A stretch of 34,832 nt of DNA, from positions 364,608-399,439 of the forward strand of contig NZ_JAFLEQ010000016.1 of assembly GCF_017307055.1 (NCBI RefSeq), read 5' to 3'. Made by a program: the position numbers and the translations under genes. This DNA comes from Corynebacterium mendelii (GTDB taxonomy: Bacteria; Actinomycetota; Actinomycetes; Mycobacteriales; Mycobacteriaceae). The notes beneath the pieces are model-generated. The model was given only the letters and a program-made list of their open reading frames with translations. It did not search any database and had not been told where the DNA came from. Shown piece by piece: positions 13,893 to 23,361 of this stretch; positions within the stretch are counted from its first letter, which is position 1; each line of letters starts with the position of its first letter.

Positions 13893-15926
13893 GTGACCAA
13901 CGCCAACCAGCAAGACCTGGCCAAACTGCGCATCCCCGAGCTGCGCAAGATGGCGCAGGAAAAAGGTATCCGGGGAATCTCCGGGAAGCGGAAAAGCGAA
14001 CTGATCGACATGATCATCGCCGGTCCTGCCGCCGGTGATTCCGCGCCCCGCCGCACCCGCAGAAGGGTGGCCACCGGCGGTGCCATCACCCCCGAGCACC
14101 AGGACGGGGCAGACACACGCAATTCCGACAGCACCGAGCCGACCGAGAAAAACACCTCCCGGAAAGGCTCCGGGCGGCGGCGCGGTTCCTCCTCGCGCGG
14201 TGACAGCGACCAGGCGTCCGGCCAGTCGCGGGCAGGCAACGGCCGCGGCGACAACGACAACCGCGGCGAGGACGGCGACAACGACGCCGAAAACACCCCC
14301 AACCGCCGGGGACGCGGCAAAAACGACCGCGGCGACAACGATTCCGGCTCCAACCGCCGGGGACGGGGCAAAAACGACCGCGGCGACGCTGACGGCAACA
14401 GCAACCGGCGCAACCGCGGCGATGACTCCGACCAGGGCAAAAACCGCGGAAACAACAACGACAGCGGCAACCAGGACAACGGGGACACCGACGACGACGG
14501 CCACACCCGCTACGAGTCACGCTCGGCGGCCCGCCGGGCACGCCGCAACCGCCAGCGCAACCAGACGAAAAACCGCCGCGGCAGCAACGGCGGCGGAAAC
14601 AACAATTCCGGCAACAGCAATTCGGGCAACAACAATGACGACGGCAACGGCCGCCGGGGCCGGCGCGGGCGCCGCGACCGGCAGCGCCGCGGCCGGGACG
14701 GCGGCAACAACAACAGCAATCCGCTGGAAATCCGCGACGACGACGTGTTGCAGGCGGTCGGCGGCATTGTCGACATCATCGACGGCAACGTCGCGTTTTT
14801 GCGCACCACCGGCTACCACGCGGGTGGCTCTGATGTGTTCATCCCCAACCAGCTGATCAAAAAAACCGGTCTGCGGGCCGGCGATGCTGTCACCGGCCAG
14901 GTCAAAGCACCGCGTGAAGGCCAGCCGCTGCCCACCCACGGCACCGGCCGCAACCGCGGAAAATACAATTCGCTGGTGCGGGTCGACACCATCAACGGCA
15001 CACAGCCCGACGAAGCGGCCAAGCGCCCGGAGTTTTCCAAGCTCACCCCGCTCTACCCCAACCAGCGGCTGCGCCTGGAAACCGATCCGAAGATCCTCAC
15101 CACCCGTGTCATCGACCTGATCATGCCGATCGGCAAAGGCCAGCGCGCCCTGATCGTCTCCCCGCCGAAAGCCGGCAAGACGACGATCCTGCAGAACATC
15201 GCCAACGCCATCGCCACCAACAACCCCGAGTGCTACCTGATGGTGGTGCTGGTCGACGAGCGGCCCGAAGAGGTCACCGACATGCAGCGCAGCGTGCGCG
15301 GCGAAGTGATCGCCTCTACCTTCGACCGCCCGCCGAACGAGCACACAGCTGTCGCGGAACTGGCCATCGAACGGGCCAAGAGGCTGGTCGAACAGGGCCA
15401 GGACGTGGTGGTGCTGCTCGATTCGATCACCCGCCTGGGCCGCGCCTACAACAACAGCTCACCCGCCTCGGGCCGGATCCTCTCCGGTGGTGTCGACTCC
15501 AACGCCCTCTACCCGCCGAAGCGTTTCTTAGGTGCCGCCCGCAACATCGAAAACGGTGGTTCACTGACCATCATCGCCACCGCCATGGTGGAGACCGGGT
15601 CGGCCGGTGACACGGTGATCTTCGAGGAGTTCAAGGGCACCGGCAACGCCGAGCTGAAACTGGACCGCAAAATCTCCGAGCGCCGCGTGTTCCCGGCTGT
15701 CGACGTCAACCCGTCGGGTACCCGCAAAGATGATCTGCTGCTGCCGGCCGAAGAGGCCCGCGTCATGCACAAGCTGCGCCGTATTCTGTCCGCGCTGGAC
15801 AACCAGCAGGCCATTGATCTGCTCATCAAACAGCTGAAGAAGACCCGTTCCAACGGTGAATTCCTCACGCAGATCGCCTCCTCGTCGACAATGGCGGCGG
15901 TCGAAACAGAGGAGGAGTACTCCTAA
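13893..15926 (+). CDS. rho: Transcription termination factor Rho
   Basis: A 677-residue hexameric RNA-dependent ATPase that ends transcription at C-rich RNA. Domains in order: a Rho_N SAP-like helical domain (about 5-45, [28 protein letters not shown]); a very long Asn/Arg/Asp/Gly-rich insertion (about 50-280); the cold-shock-type RNA-binding domain (about 285-370); and the RecA-type motor with Walker [12 protein letters not shown] (about 422-432), Walker [13 protein letters not shown] (about 506) and the [14 protein letters not shown] segment. E. coli Rho has 419 residues; large basic insertions between the N-terminal and RNA-binding domains are known in actinobacteria and help RNA binding. 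The GTG start is supported by GAAAGGAC seven to fourteen bases upstream. It is followed after only three bases by prfA, so the two are co-transcribed. Confidence 0.97.
   Translation: MTNANQQDLAKLRIPELRKMAQEKGIRGISGKRKSELIDMIIAGPAAGDSAPRRTRRRVATGGAITPEHQDGADTRNSDSTEPTEKNTSRKGSGRRRGSSSRGDSDQASGQSRAGNGRGDNDNRGEDGDNDAENTPNRRGRGKNDRGDNDSGSNRRGRGKNDRGDADGNSNRRNRGDDSDQGKNRGNNNDSGNQDNGDTDDDGHTRYESRSAARRARRNRQRNQTKNRRGSNGGGNNNSGNSNSGNNNDDGNGRRGRRGRRDRQRRGRDGGNNNSNPLEIRDDDVLQAVGGIVDIIDGNVAFLRTTGYHAGGSDVFIPNQLIKKTGLRAGDAVTGQVKAPREGQPLPTHGTGRNRGKYNSLVRVDTINGTQPDEAAKRPEFSKLTPLYPNQRLRLETDPKILTTRVIDLIMPIGKGQRALIVSPPKAGKTTILQNIANAIATNNPECYLMVVLVDERPEEVTDMQRSVRGEVIASTFDRPPNEHTAVAELAIERAKRLVEQGQDVVVLLDSITRLGRAYNNSSPASGRILSGGVDSNALYPPKRFLGAARNIENGGSLTIIATAMVETGSAGDTVIFEEFKGTGNAELKLDRKISERRVFPAVDVNPSGTRKDDLLLPAEEARVMHKLRRILSALDNQQAIDLLIKQLKKTRSNGEFLTQIASSSTMAAVETEEEYS
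14301..14402 (+). repeat. 51-bp tandem repeat inside the rho insertion
   Basis: Two in-frame units (14301-14351, 14352-14402) encode [17 protein letters not shown] and [17 protein letters not shown], and a diverged third begins at 14403 ([10 protein letters not shown]). The DNA is nearly identical over the first 36 bases of each unit, which points to recent duplication. Confidence 0.85.
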
Positions 15927-15929
15927 CAC

Positions 15930-17003
15930 ATGTCTGACCAGGTATCAGCGGTCGACGACATTCTCTCCGAATACCAGGGCCTGGAAGCCCAGCTTGCCGA
16001 TCCGGAACTGCACAACGACCAGGCGCGCGCCCGCAAAGTGGGCAAACGCTACTCGCAGCTGCAGCCGATCATCAAGGTGCACACCGAACTGGAAGCCACG
16101 GAAGACGATCTCGCCGCCGCGAAAGAAATGGGCCGGGAAGACCCGGAGTTTGCCGCCGAAGCCGAGAAACTCGACAAACGGCGCATCGAACTGGAAGAGG
16201 AACTGGCTGATCTTCTGGCCCCCCGCGATCCGCACGACGCCGACGATGTCGTCATGGAGATCAAATCCGGGGCCGGCGGGGAAGAAGCCGCCCTGTTCGC
16301 CGGGGAGCTGGCACGCATGTACCAGCGCTACGCCGACAAACACGGCTTCGTCACCGAAATCCTGGGACTGTCGGAATCGGATTTGGGTGGCGTGAAAGAC
16401 ATGACCATGTCGATTCGCGCGAAAAACCCCTCCCGAGACGGCGCCTGGAGCGTGTTCAAATTCGAAGGCGGCGTCCACCGCGTGCAGCGGGTGCCGGTCA
16501 CCGAATCCCAGGGACGCATCCAGACCTCGGCCGCAGGTGTTCTGGTCTACCCGGAGCCGGATGAAGTCGAAGCGGTGGAAATCGACGACAAGGACATCCG
16601 GGTGGATGTCTACCGGTCCTCCGGCAAGGGCGGCCAGGGAGTCAACACCACCGACTCGGCGGTGCGGATCACCCACCTGCCGACCGGGGTGGTTGTCACC
16701 TGCCAGAAGGAACGCTCCCAAATCCAGAACCGGGCACGAGCCATGCAGGTGCTGGCGGCGCGTCTGCAGCAGATGGCCGAGGAGCAGGCCGACCAGGAGG
16801 CCGCGGAAGGACGCGCCGCGCAGATCCGCACCATGGACCGTTCGGAGCGCATCCGCACCTACAACTGGCCGGAAAACCGGATCTCCGACCACCGCATCAA
16901 CTACAAGGCCAACAACCTTGACACGGTGCTCAACGGTGGCCTGGAGGATCTGTTCACCGCGCTGCAGACAGCCGAGCGCAAATCCCGGCTGGAAGCCGAG
17001 TAA
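15930..17003 (+). CDS. prfA: Peptide chain release factor 1
   Basis: A 357-residue class I release factor that reads UAA and UAG and triggers peptide release on the ribosome. RF1 rather than RF2 is shown by the P-x-T anticodon-mimic motif (P189-V-T191 in [17 protein letters not shown]); RF2 has SPF here. The universal GGQ loop is in [10 protein letters not shown] (about residues 233-235). The N-terminal helical domain occupies about 1-100. Length is normal for the family. The ATG lies three bases after the rho stop, with GGAGGAG inside the end of rho as its binding site, so translation is probably coupled. In its operon sits prmC, whose product methylates the glutamine of GGQ. Mycobacteria often carry rpmE between rho and prfA; it is absent here. 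Confidence 0.97.
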   Translation: MSDQVSAVDDILSEYQGLEAQLADPELHNDQARARKVGKRYSQLQPIIKVHTELEATEDDLAAAKEMGREDPEFAAEAEKLDKRRIELEEELADLLAPRDPHDADDVVMEIKSGAGGEEAALFAGELARMYQRYADKHGFVTEILGLSESDLGGVKDMTMSIRAKNPSRDGAWSVFKFEGGVHRVQRVPVTESQGRIQTSAAGVLVYPEPDEVEAVEIDDKDIRVDVYRSSGKGGQGVNTTDSAVRITHLPTGVVVTCQKERSQIQNRARAMQVLAARLQQMAEEQADQEAAEGRAAQIRTMDRSERIRTYNWPENRISDHRINYKANNLDTVLNGGLEDLFTALQTAERKSRLEAE

Positions 17004-17045
17004 CCTTCCCGCCAACCGGGGCGCAAACCCCCGGCAAAAGCATCC

Positions 17046-17094
17046 GCCACCCCGTCAATGTCAAGGCAAAAACCTTGATTGTTGGCGGGGTGGC
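17046..17094 (+). terminator. Hairpin between prfA and prmC
   Basis: GCCACCCCG (17046-17054) pairs with CGGGGTGGC (17086-17094), with further pairing of TCAAGG and CCTTGA inside. GTGTTATGG follows, a weak T-content, so read-through into prmC is likely. Confidence 0.5.
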
Positions 17095-17222
17095 GTGTTA
17101 TGGCCCCATTCCCGCAGTGGAGTGACCACCACGCAGCCGGACCCCTCCTCCCGGCGGGGCAGCGGGCACAGTGACGGCCCACAGTCCCCACCCGACCATC
17201 CCCAAGAAACGGCAGAGATCCC

Positions 17223-18101
17223 ATGACTTTATCCACCGGCCCCACCGTCGACCGGGCCGTGCGCGAGGCCACCGCCCGGCTGGCCGCGGCAGGCTGCCCC
17301 TCACCGGCGGTCGATGCCCGCCTGCTGATGGCCCACGCCCTGGGGATTGAACCCGGTGAGCTGTTTTTCAGCCACCACGATCCCGCCCCGGCGCACTACG
17401 GCGCACTGGTGGACACACGGGCACAGCGCATCCCGCTGCAGCACATCACAGGTCGCGCCGCCACCAGATACTTCGATGTGGCTGTCGGCCCGGGGGTGTT
17501 TGTGCCCCGGCCGGAAACCGATCTTGTCTCCGGGTGGGCGGCAGACGCTGTGTCCCGGTGCACCGCGAAGCATCCGGTGGTGGTCGATTTGTGTACCGGC
17601 AGCGCCGTGGTGGCTTTGTCGGTTGCGGTGATGTGCCCGTCAGCGAGGGTCTATGCCGTCGAAATCGACGAACGGGCCGCGAAGTGGGCGGAAAAAAACA
17701 TTGCCGCGATTTGCCCCTCGGTGACACTGGTGCGCGCCGATGCCACCGATCCATCCATAGTCACCGGTGCGGACGGGCCGCTGGCCGGGCTTGCCGGGAA
17801 GGTTGACTGTGTGGTCTCCAATCCGCCCTATGTGCCGGAAACCACCCCGGTCGACCCGGAGGTGGCCGCCGACCCGCATCAGGCGGTGTTCGCCGGCGAT
17901 GACGGCATGGCTGTGATCACCCCCATGGCCGGGGTGATCGCGAAGCTTTTGCGCTCCGGTGGGGTCACAGCCATCGAGCACGACGACACCACCGGTGCCG
18001 CGGTGGCCGCGGTCCTGGCCGCCGAGGGATCATTTACCCGCATTGCCCAGCACCACGATATGGCCGGACGGGACCGCTTCGTCACGGCGGGTAAGCTGTA
18101 G
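17223..18101 (+). CDS. prmC: Release factor glutamine N5-methyltransferase PrmC
   Basis: A 292-residue SAM-dependent methyltransferase that methylates the Gln of the GGQ motif in RF1 and RF2. The N-terminal helical domain (about 1-95) with PLQHITG precedes the Rossmann-type catalytic domain: a SAM-binding strand VVVDLCTGSAVVALSVA (about 121-137; the usual first glycine is replaced by C, T and G spacing as in DLCTGSG), YAVEIDE, and the diagnostic NPPY at 200-203. FVPRPETD, another PrmC hallmark, lies just before the SAM fold. Length is normal. The ATG is preceded by GGCAGAGA, a modest binding site. It sits between prfA and the Sua5-type gene, its usual place. Confidence 0.93.
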   Translation: MTLSTGPTVDRAVREATARLAAAGCPSPAVDARLLMAHALGIEPGELFFSHHDPAPAHYGALVDTRAQRIPLQHITGRAATRYFDVAVGPGVFVPRPETDLVSGWAADAVSRCTAKHPVVVDLCTGSAVVALSVAVMCPSARVYAVEIDERAAKWAEKNIAAICPSVTLVRADATDPSIVTGADGPLAGLAGKVDCVVSNPPYVPETTPVDPEVAADPHQAVFAGDDGMAVITPMAGVIAKLLRSGGVTAIEHDDTTGAAVAAVLAAEGSFTRIAQHHDMAGRDRFVTAGKL

Positions 18102-18232
18102 ACGCCCCCACCTTTTCGCGCCCTGTTGTTGCCCCGTGGGCGTGCGGCACCCGGTGTTGTTGAAAAAACCGGCCCGCAGCGGGGATAAAGGTGGACCACC
18201 GAGAACACTGTCGTTGAAAGGACACCAAGCCC

Positions 18233-18883
18233 GTGAGCGCCCTGTACCCCTGCCACGACCAGGATAAACGCGCACTCGGCCTGAAAGCCGCCGAAGAAGC
18301 GGTCGCCGACGGGCGGCTGGTGGTCATGCCGACCGACACCCTCTACGGGCTGGGCTGTGATGCGTTCAACAATGAGGCGGTGGGCAAGCTTCTGGCGGCC
18401 AAACACCGCGGCCCCGACATGCCGGTACCGGTGCTGGTCGGCAGCTGGGACACCATCCGTGGTCTGGTGCGCGAATACTCCCGCCCCACCCGGCTGCTGG
18501 TGGAGGCGTTCTGGCCCGGGGGAGTGTCGATCGTCGTCCCGCAGGCCCCCAGCCTGCCGTGGAATCTGGGCAATACCGCAGGCACTGTGATGCTGCGCAT
18601 GCCGCTGCACCCGGTGGCCATCGAGCTTTTGCGCGCCACCGGGCCGATGGCCGTGTCCAGCGCCAATATTTCCGGCCAACCCCCGGCCACCACCGCAGCC
18701 CAGGCCATGGATCAGCTGGGCGAGTCAGCCGCGGTCTATCTTGACGGCGGAGCCTGCCCGGTCGGGGAACCCTCCACGATTGTCGATGTCTCCGGGCCGG
18801 TGCCGGCGGTGCTGCGGGAAGGGGCGGTGCCGGCATCGCGTATCGCCGAAGTGCTGGGCACCACACTGGCGGGGATGAACTGA
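18233..18883 (+). CDS. L-threonylcarbamoyladenylate synthase (Sua5/TsaC/YwlC type)
   Basis: A 216-residue enzyme that makes threonylcarbamoyl-AMP from threonine, bicarbonate and ATP for the t6A37 modification of ANN-reading tRNAs. Seen: [15 protein letters not shown] (YrdC core opening), [15 protein letters not shown] (nucleotide-binding lysine/arginine region; family usually KxRP), [20 protein letters not shown], and [11 protein letters not shown]. It has only the YrdC domain, without the extra Sua5 C-terminal domain, as in TsaC. The GTG at 18233 is chosen because GAAAGGAC precedes it. It ends one base before wecA and is probably translationally coupled to it. Confidence 0.93.
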   Translation: MSALYPCHDQDKRALGLKAAEEAVADGRLVVMPTDTLYGLGCDAFNNEAVGKLLAAKHRGPDMPVPVLVGSWDTIRGLVREYSRPTRLLVEAFWPGGVSIVVPQAPSLPWNLGNTAGTVMLRMPLHPVAIELLRATGPMAVSSANISGQPPATTAAQAMDQLGESAAVYLDGGACPVGEPSTIVDVSGPVPAVLREGAVPASRIAEVLGTTLAGMN

Positions 18884-18884
18884 C

Positions 18885-20087
18885 ATGGGAACCGGCGCCG
18901 CCGGTGTGCCGCTGCGGGAATTGGGCATGGTGCTGCTCGTTGCCCTGTCGGTCACCTATCTGTCCACCGGTGTGATCCGCTGGGCGGTGGTGCGTTCCGG
19001 GTGGATCGACCAGCCGCGCAGCCGCGATGTGCACACCCTGCCGCGCCCGCGGCTGGGTGGGGTGGCCATGTTCTCCGGATTTCTGGCCGCGGTGTATCTG
19101 GCCGACCAGTTGCCCGCCCTGACCCGCGGATTCAGACCCGTCACCCCGGAGATGGATGCGGTGGTGTGGGCCGGATTCATTATCGTCGTCGTCGGCATCA
19201 TCGACGATCTGTGGGATTTGGATGCGGTGACCAAACTCATCGGCCAGATGCTGGCCGCGGTGGTCATGAGCGGACTGGGGCTGACCTGGACGATCCTCTA
19301 CTGGCCCGGCGGGGGCGGGACCACCTTCATTCTCGACCAGTTCACCTCCACCGTGGTCACCGCGTTGATCACCGTCATGCTGATCAACGCCATGAACTTC
19401 GTCGACGGACTCGACGGCCTGGCCGCCGGTATCGGCGGGATCGCCGGGCTGTCGATTCTTCTTCTGGCCCTGATTGTGCTGCACGACCAGGGGGGAACAG
19501 TCTCCGGGTACCCGCCGGCGATCATTGCCGCGGCCCTGGTGGGAATCTGCGCCGGTTTTCTGCCCCACAACTTTTCCCCGTCCCGGATATTCATGGGCGA
19601 TTCCGGATCCATGCTGCTGGGGCTGGTGCTGGCGGCCGCCGCGACGTCGTTGACCGGGAAAATCAACCAGTCGCTCTACGGCCCGGCCGACACCCTGACC
19701 ATGCTGGCGCCGATCCTGGTGGTCTTCGCCGCCCTGTCGGTGCCGCTGATCGACCTGGTGGCCGCAGTGATCAGACGCACCCTGAAAGGCCAGTCGCCGT
19801 TCAAAGCCGATGCCATGCACCTGCACCACCGGCTTCTGGCGATCGGGCACACCCACCGCCGGGTGGTGCTGGTCATCTACACCTGGGTGGCGCTGTTTGG
19901 AATCGGGGCGGTGTTCTACACCATTATCCCGCGCAAACCCTATGTGGCGCTGTTTGTCGTTGCCGTGTTCATGGCCACCGTCGTCACCATTGGGCCGGTG
20001 CTGTTTCGCACCGGGAAAAACCGGGCCGCCGCCTCCCGTGCGGGAAGCCGGGGGAAAAGCCGACGCAGTCAGCCGCGCCGCCGCTGA
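18885..20087 (+). CDS. wecA: WecA/Rfe-type undecaprenyl/decaprenyl-phosphate GlcNAc-1-phosphate transferase
   Basis: A 400-residue polytopic membrane enzyme of the MraY/WecA family. In Mycobacteriales the orthologue (Rfe/WecA) transfers GlcNAc-1-phosphate to decaprenyl phosphate, starting the linker of arabinogalactan to peptidoglycan. Seen: about ten to eleven hydrophobic segments, [10 protein letters not shown], the metal-binding [38 protein letters not shown], and the WecA-type loop [14 protein letters not shown]. The C-terminus is a basic tail rich in Arg, Lys and Ser. The start lies one base after the preceding stop; GGCGGGGA acts as binding site. It is the last gene before the ATP synthase group, its normal place in corynebacteria. 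Confidence 0.93.
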   Translation: MGTGAAGVPLRELGMVLLVALSVTYLSTGVIRWAVVRSGWIDQPRSRDVHTLPRPRLGGVAMFSGFLAAVYLADQLPALTRGFRPVTPEMDAVVWAGFIIVVVGIIDDLWDLDAVTKLIGQMLAAVVMSGLGLTWTILYWPGGGGTTFILDQFTSTVVTALITVMLINAMNFVDGLDGLAAGIGGIAGLSILLLALIVLHDQGGTVSGYPPAIIAAALVGICAGFLPHNFSPSRIFMGDSGSMLLGLVLAAAATSLTGKINQSLYGPADTLTMLAPILVVFAALSVPLIDLVAAVIRRTLKGQSPFKADAMHLHHRLLAIGHTHRRVVLVIYTWVALFGIGAVFYTIIPRKPYVALFVVAVFMATVVTIGPVLFRTGKNRAAASRAGSRGKSRRSQPRRR

Positions 20088-20120
20088 CCGGCCCGCCCGC
20101 CCGCCCGGCCGGGGTGCCGA

Positions 20121-20126
20121 TAGTAT
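20121..20126 (+). promoter_or_regulatory. -10 element (TAGTAT) just before atpI, likely leaderless start
   Basis: TAGTAT ends 11 bases before the ATG at 20138 (8 before an in-frame GTG at 20135). A transcript would therefore start at or within a few bases of the start codon. No ribosome binding site is visible. The -35 is not recognisable. Confidence 0.5.
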
Positions 20127-20137
20127 GTGTGGCTGTG

Positions 20138-20572
20138 ATGACACCTGCGACAAACACCGGCACCAGTTCCTACGACGACCAGACACTGCCGCTGAAAAAA
20201 GCCACCCGATCCGGCGCCATCGGGCTGGCGGCCGTGGCCGTGCTCTCCTGTATCGGATGGTATGCCGCCGACGGGATCCCCGGGGCGTGGGGGGCAGGCC
20301 TGGGCAGCCTGATCGGCGGGGTGTTCATTCTGGTCACCGTGCTGTTGACGTTGGCCACCGCGGGAAAAACCGCGGCGGTCACCGGTGCGGTTGTGTTGGG
20401 CGGCTGGCTGATCAAACTGCTGGTGCTGGTGGCGGTGATGGCCACCCTGCGGCCACTGGACTTCTATTCCCGCCCGGCACTGTTTGCCACCGTCTGTGTG
20501 GTTCTGGTGGTGATGCTGGCCGCGGAAACCCGGGCCGTGCTGACAACCCGCACCGTCTACGTCGGAAAGTAA
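20138..20572 (+). CDS. Small membrane protein, AtpI-like
   Basis: A 144-residue protein with four hydrophobic segments (about residues 30-48, 53-72, 84-104, 109-126) and short polar ends. Its place directly in front of atpB, between wecA and the ATP synthase genes, is that of the actinobacterial atpI-like gene; in other bacteria AtpI (Atp1) helps assemble the c ring or transports Mg2+. Sequence similarity of this group is low, so the name rests mainly on position and topology. The ATG at 20138 is used; in-frame GTGs at 20129 and 20135 are alternatives. With a -10 just upstream, the gene is probably leaderless. Confidence 0.7.
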   Translation: MTPATNTGTSSYDDQTLPLKKATRSGAIGLAAVAVLSCIGWYAADGIPGAWGAGLGSLIGGVFILVTVLLTLATAGKTAAVTGAVVLGGWLIKLLVLVAVMATLRPLDFYSRPALFATVCVVLVVMLAAETRAVLTTRTVYVGK

Positions 20573-20688
20573 CGGCAACCCCGCCGTGGTCCGGTCCCGC
20601 GGGGGTGTGGTGCCCCGCGGCCGCGCCCGGACACCAGCCACCCGGCACCCCATGCAAGCGTGCACGCCGCGGGTCCGGTGGCTGTGTG

Positions 20689-20873
20689 ACGGGGGTAAGT
20701 TATGTCGGGGGTAGAAAAAAGGGGGAAATGAACGTTTTCGGGGTCGACTGGCACGGTTTGCGCTGCAGTAACCTTGCGGAAATTGGGGGAGAACGTCACC
20801 CCCGTCAGCCCGTTGGTGAGCGTATGTGATTAGCGTTACAGGAACCTGATACGTCCAGCTCACGGGGGTAAGT
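20689..20873 (+). repeat. 12-bp direct repeat flanking the atpB regulatory core
   Basis: ACGGGGGTAAGT occurs at 20689-20700 and again at 20862-20873, 173 bases apart start to start. The second copy forms the right arm of a potential hairpin with ACCCCCGT at 20798-20805. Confidence 0.6.
20825..20840. promoter_or_regulatory. GlxR (CRP/FNR-type) binding site candidate upstream of atpB
   Basis: TGTGATTAGCGTTACA matches the 16-base consensus TGTGA-N6-TCACA of the corynebacterial cAMP-dependent regulator GlxR with one mismatch (TTACA for TCACA). GlxR controls genes of respiration in C. glutamicum, so a site in front of the ATP synthase genes makes biological sense. Flanking CGTAT/ATACG and GTGAG/CTCAC arms add further symmetry around it. 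Confidence 0.5.
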
Positions 20874-20940
20874 CGGGCAGGCGCCGACAGCACGGGAAAG
20901 TCATCGCCGATGTTGCCGGACAATCCCCGGGGGGTCCTGA

Positions 20941-20946
20941 TAGTCT
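20941..20946 (+). promoter_or_regulatory. Candidate -10 (TAGTCT) of the atpB transcript
   Basis: TAGTCT preceded by TGA, about 100 bases downstream of the GlxR-like site. TTGCCG at 20913-20918 is a poor -35 (22-base spacing). A start here would leave a leader of about 410 bases. Confidence 0.3.
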
Positions 20947-21337
20947 CTTTATGGACCTCGCCTGGGAAGGCGTGTTCCGGATGTCTGGTCCGGCCACGCT
21001 GTTTTCCCGGGATAACACGGGTGACGCACTGTTTTCCCTTCGGCCGGTCACGGCCCGGGAACAGGTGCGGCATCTGCCGGGGTCGCTGACCGGTGCGATG
21101 ACGTGCGACGGAGTTGCGCACCGGGCAGAACAAGTATTCAGACGTCCATCGCACCGCGAACCGGTCCACCAGGAGGACCCGCCGGCACCTGCCCGCGCCA
21201 CCTGAGACCACGGTTGGTTTCGACACAGGGATTGGCTTTTCGCCGATTGCCTCCAGCCGTGAATCGAAGGGGGAGGGCACATCAGGCCGGTGGACCGCCG
21301 GGAGGACAGCCGGGACGCGGCCCGAAACACGGGAGAG

Positions 21338-21350
21338 AACGCTGAGCGTT
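21338..21350. promoter_or_regulatory. Palindrome AACGCT-G-AGCGTT just before atpB
   Basis: Perfect six-base arms around a single G, ending 12 bases before the atpB ATG, where a ribosome binding site would be expected. It is too tight to form a full RNA hairpin, so a DNA-level role or chance are the options. Confidence 0.3.
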
Positions 21351-21362
21351 TTAACACTGTCC

Positions 21363-22208
21363 ATGAAGGGCGAATTCCATTCCCCGAATCTGGACCACGA
21401 ATTTTTCCCGGGGTACGTATGCCACGAGCCTGCTGGCGCAGAGTCGTATCACTGCTCAACCGGTGATCACGTCAACCTGTTTTTCAGCCAGTTCGCCGAC
21501 GGCATTTTCGCCATTGACCGTCTGATGTTCGTCCGCATCCTCATGACGATCCTGCTGGTGCTGTTCTTCATCTTCGCGATGAGGAAACCGCAGATCGTTC
21601 CGAAGGGGCTGCAAAACGTCGGTGAATTGTGCATCGACTTCGTGCGCATCCACATCGCGGAAGAAATCCTTGGAAAAAAGGAGGCGCGCCGGTTCATGCC
21701 GGTGATCGCCACCATCTTCTTTCTGGTGCTGGTCGGTAACCTGCCATCGGTCATCCCGATGCTGAACGTTTCGCCGAACGCGCGCGTGGGCATGCCACTG
21801 ACACTTGCCATCCTGTCCTACGTGGTGTTCATCTACGCAGGCGCGAAAAAGCACGGATTCTTCCGTTTCATGAAGGCGTCGGTGGTCATTCCCGGCCTGC
21901 CGATCCTTCTGTACCCGTTGGTCATCGTCATCGAGTTTTTCTCGACGTTCGTTCTGAGGCCGGTCACCCTGACCATCCGTCTCATGGCCAACATGCTTGC
22001 GGGCCACCTCATCCTCGTTCTGCTGTTTGCCGCCACCAACTTCTTTGTGTGGCAGCTCAACGCATGGACGGTACTGGGTGGCTTCACACTGGTCGCGGCA
22101 ACCGCTTTCACCCTGTTCGAGCTGCTGGTTATTTTCCTGCAGGCCTACATCTTCGCTCTGCTGAGCGCGGTGTACATCGAGCTGTCCCTCCACGCCGACG
22201 AACACTGA
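21363..22208 (+). CDS. atpB: ATP synthase Fo subunit a
   Basis: A 281-residue membrane subunit that forms the proton half-channels of Fo next to the c ring. Hydrophobic segments are clear (about 55-75, 112-132, 138-155, 172-192, 205-235, 240-265). The essential arginine is in the conserved helix LTIRLMANMLAGHLIL, and the C-terminal FELLVIFLQAYIFALLSAVYI is typical. The start MKGEFHSPNLDHEFFPGY fits actinobacterial subunit a, but no good ribosome binding site precedes it; the frame remains open far upstream, without protein-like sequence. It is first of the atpBEFHAGDC genes. Confidence 0.93.
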   Translation: MKGEFHSPNLDHEFFPGYVCHEPAGAESYHCSTGDHVNLFFSQFADGIFAIDRLMFVRILMTILLVLFFIFAMRKPQIVPKGLQNVGELCIDFVRIHIAEEILGKKEARRFMPVIATIFFLVLVGNLPSVIPMLNVSPNARVGMPLTLAILSYVVFIYAGAKKHGFFRFMKASVVIPGLPILLYPLVIVIEFFSTFVLRPVTLTIRLMANMLAGHLILVLLFAATNFFVWQLNAWTVLGGFTLVAATAFTLFELLVIFLQAYIFALLSAVYIELSLHADEH

Positions 22209-22218
22209 CCCAACGACA

Positions 22219-22240
22219 GGCCGCGGGTTTGCCCGCGGCC
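22219..22240 (+). terminator. Perfect hairpin between atpB and atpE, attenuator or mRNA-stability element
   Basis: GGCCGCGGG-TTTG-CCCGCGGCC starts 11 bases after the atpB stop. The nine-base stem is perfect but lacks a T-run, so full termination is unlikely. Three GGTCAC-like units follow at 22244-22261. Such an intercistronic stem could protect or set off the atpE message, whose product is needed in many copies. Confidence 0.45.
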
Positions 22241-22404
22241 GGCGGTCACGGTCACGGTCAACTGAATAAACCCCACCACCACTTAAACGCCCGGGCCGGA
22301 ATACACCCAACCTTATTCCGATGAACCCGGGGGAGACGGTGCCGCGGACCGATCATGCATCACCCGCCCACCGCGCCCCCCGACATCCGGATCCGGGCAG
22401 CTAG

Positions 22405-22665
<261 letters not shown>

Positions 22666-22782
22666 TCCGCGCAATCAGCGGGACAGCGGGCCGGTGGTGT
22701 CACCGCCGTCTGCTCCGCGATTGCCGACGAGGAACATGGAATCTCCATTTCTATCAAGCAACCAACGAAAGCTGAGGACTAG

Positions 22783-23361
22783 ATGACTGAGGTCACTACC
22801 TTATTGGCTGAAGCAGCCGAAGGCGCCGCCAAGCTTCCTCTGGAGCACGGCAACGCTCCTCTGCTGCCCATGCCTTACGACATGGTCTGGTCCGCGGTCT
22901 GCACGGTCGTCGTCATTTTGTTGTTCTGGAAGCTTGTGCTTCCGAAATACAACGAGGTGCTTGACCAGCGCGAAGAGTCCATCAAAGGCTCGATTGCGCG
23001 GGCGGAAGCCGCACAGGAAGAAGCCAAGGCCGCACTCGAGAAGTACAACGGTCAGCTGGCCGAGGCCCGTGCCGAAGCCGCGCAAATCCGTGAGGATGCG
23101 CGTGTGAAAGGCAAGCAGATCGTCGAGGACGCGAAAATCCAGGCGACTGAGGAACAAAACCGCATTATTGCCGTCGGTGAAAAGCAGCTGCGTGCCGAAC
23201 GTGAACGCGTTGTCGCTGATCTCCGCAAGGAGATGGGCGCCAACTCCATCGAACTGGCTGAGCGTCTGCTCGGTGACCAGCTCGATGACAACGTCAAGCG
23301 CGGCGGCACCATCGACCGGTTCCTCAACGATCTCGACAACGTGGCCCCGGCCGGAAAGTGA
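22783..23361 (+). CDS. atpF: ATP synthase Fo subunit b
   Basis: A 192-residue peripheral-stalk subunit. One membrane helix ([19 protein letters not shown], about 34-52) follows a short outside N-terminus; the rest is a long charged helix with coiled-coil character rich in Ala, Glu, Lys and Arg ([18 protein letters not shown] onward). Length is normal. GCTGAGGA precedes the ATG. The stop codon overlaps the start of atpH (GTGA). Confidence 0.95.
   Translation: MTEVTTLLAEAAEGAAKLPLEHGNAPLLPMPYDMVWSAVCTVVVILLFWKLVLPKYNEVLDQREESIKGSIARAEAAQEEAKAALEKYNGQLAEARAEAAQIREDARVKGKQIVEDAKIQATEEQNRIIAVGEKQLRAERERVVADLRKEMGANSIELAERLLGDQLDDNVKRGGTIDRFLNDLDNVAPAGK

Larger units (their letters stand above)
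20573..21362 (+). other. Long regulatory gap between atpI and atpB
   Basis: About 790 bases without a supported gene. It contains a 12-base direct repeat ACGGGGGTAAGT (20689-20700 and 20862-20873), a GlxR/CRP-like site, inverted repeats that could fold 20798-20869 into one long hairpin, a possible -10 TAGTCT (20941-20946), and an AACGCT-G-AGCGTT palindrome close to atpB. A frame at 20951-21205 begins only five bases after that -10 and has no ribosome binding site; I do not regard it as a gene. It probably carries the main atpB operon promoter and a long leader. Confidence 0.5.

Noticed and set aside
14301..14402. Repeat considered as a CRISPR array or mobile-element trace
   Set aside because: Units are directly adjacent, in frame and inside rho; no spacers.
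18366..20186. 606-residue frame on the - strand opposite the Sua5-type and wecA genes
   Set aside because: Composition (His/Gln/Gly/Arg-rich) is that of a shadow frame; the + strand genes have full family signatures.
20689..20873. Direct repeat considered as an attachment site or transposon target duplication
   Set aside because: The DNA between the copies holds no mobile gene and looks regulatory.
20951..21205. 84-residue frame in the atpB leader
   Set aside because: Starts five bases after a possible -10 with no ribosome binding site, and the product is not protein-like; a regulatory upstream frame cannot be excluded but is not supported.
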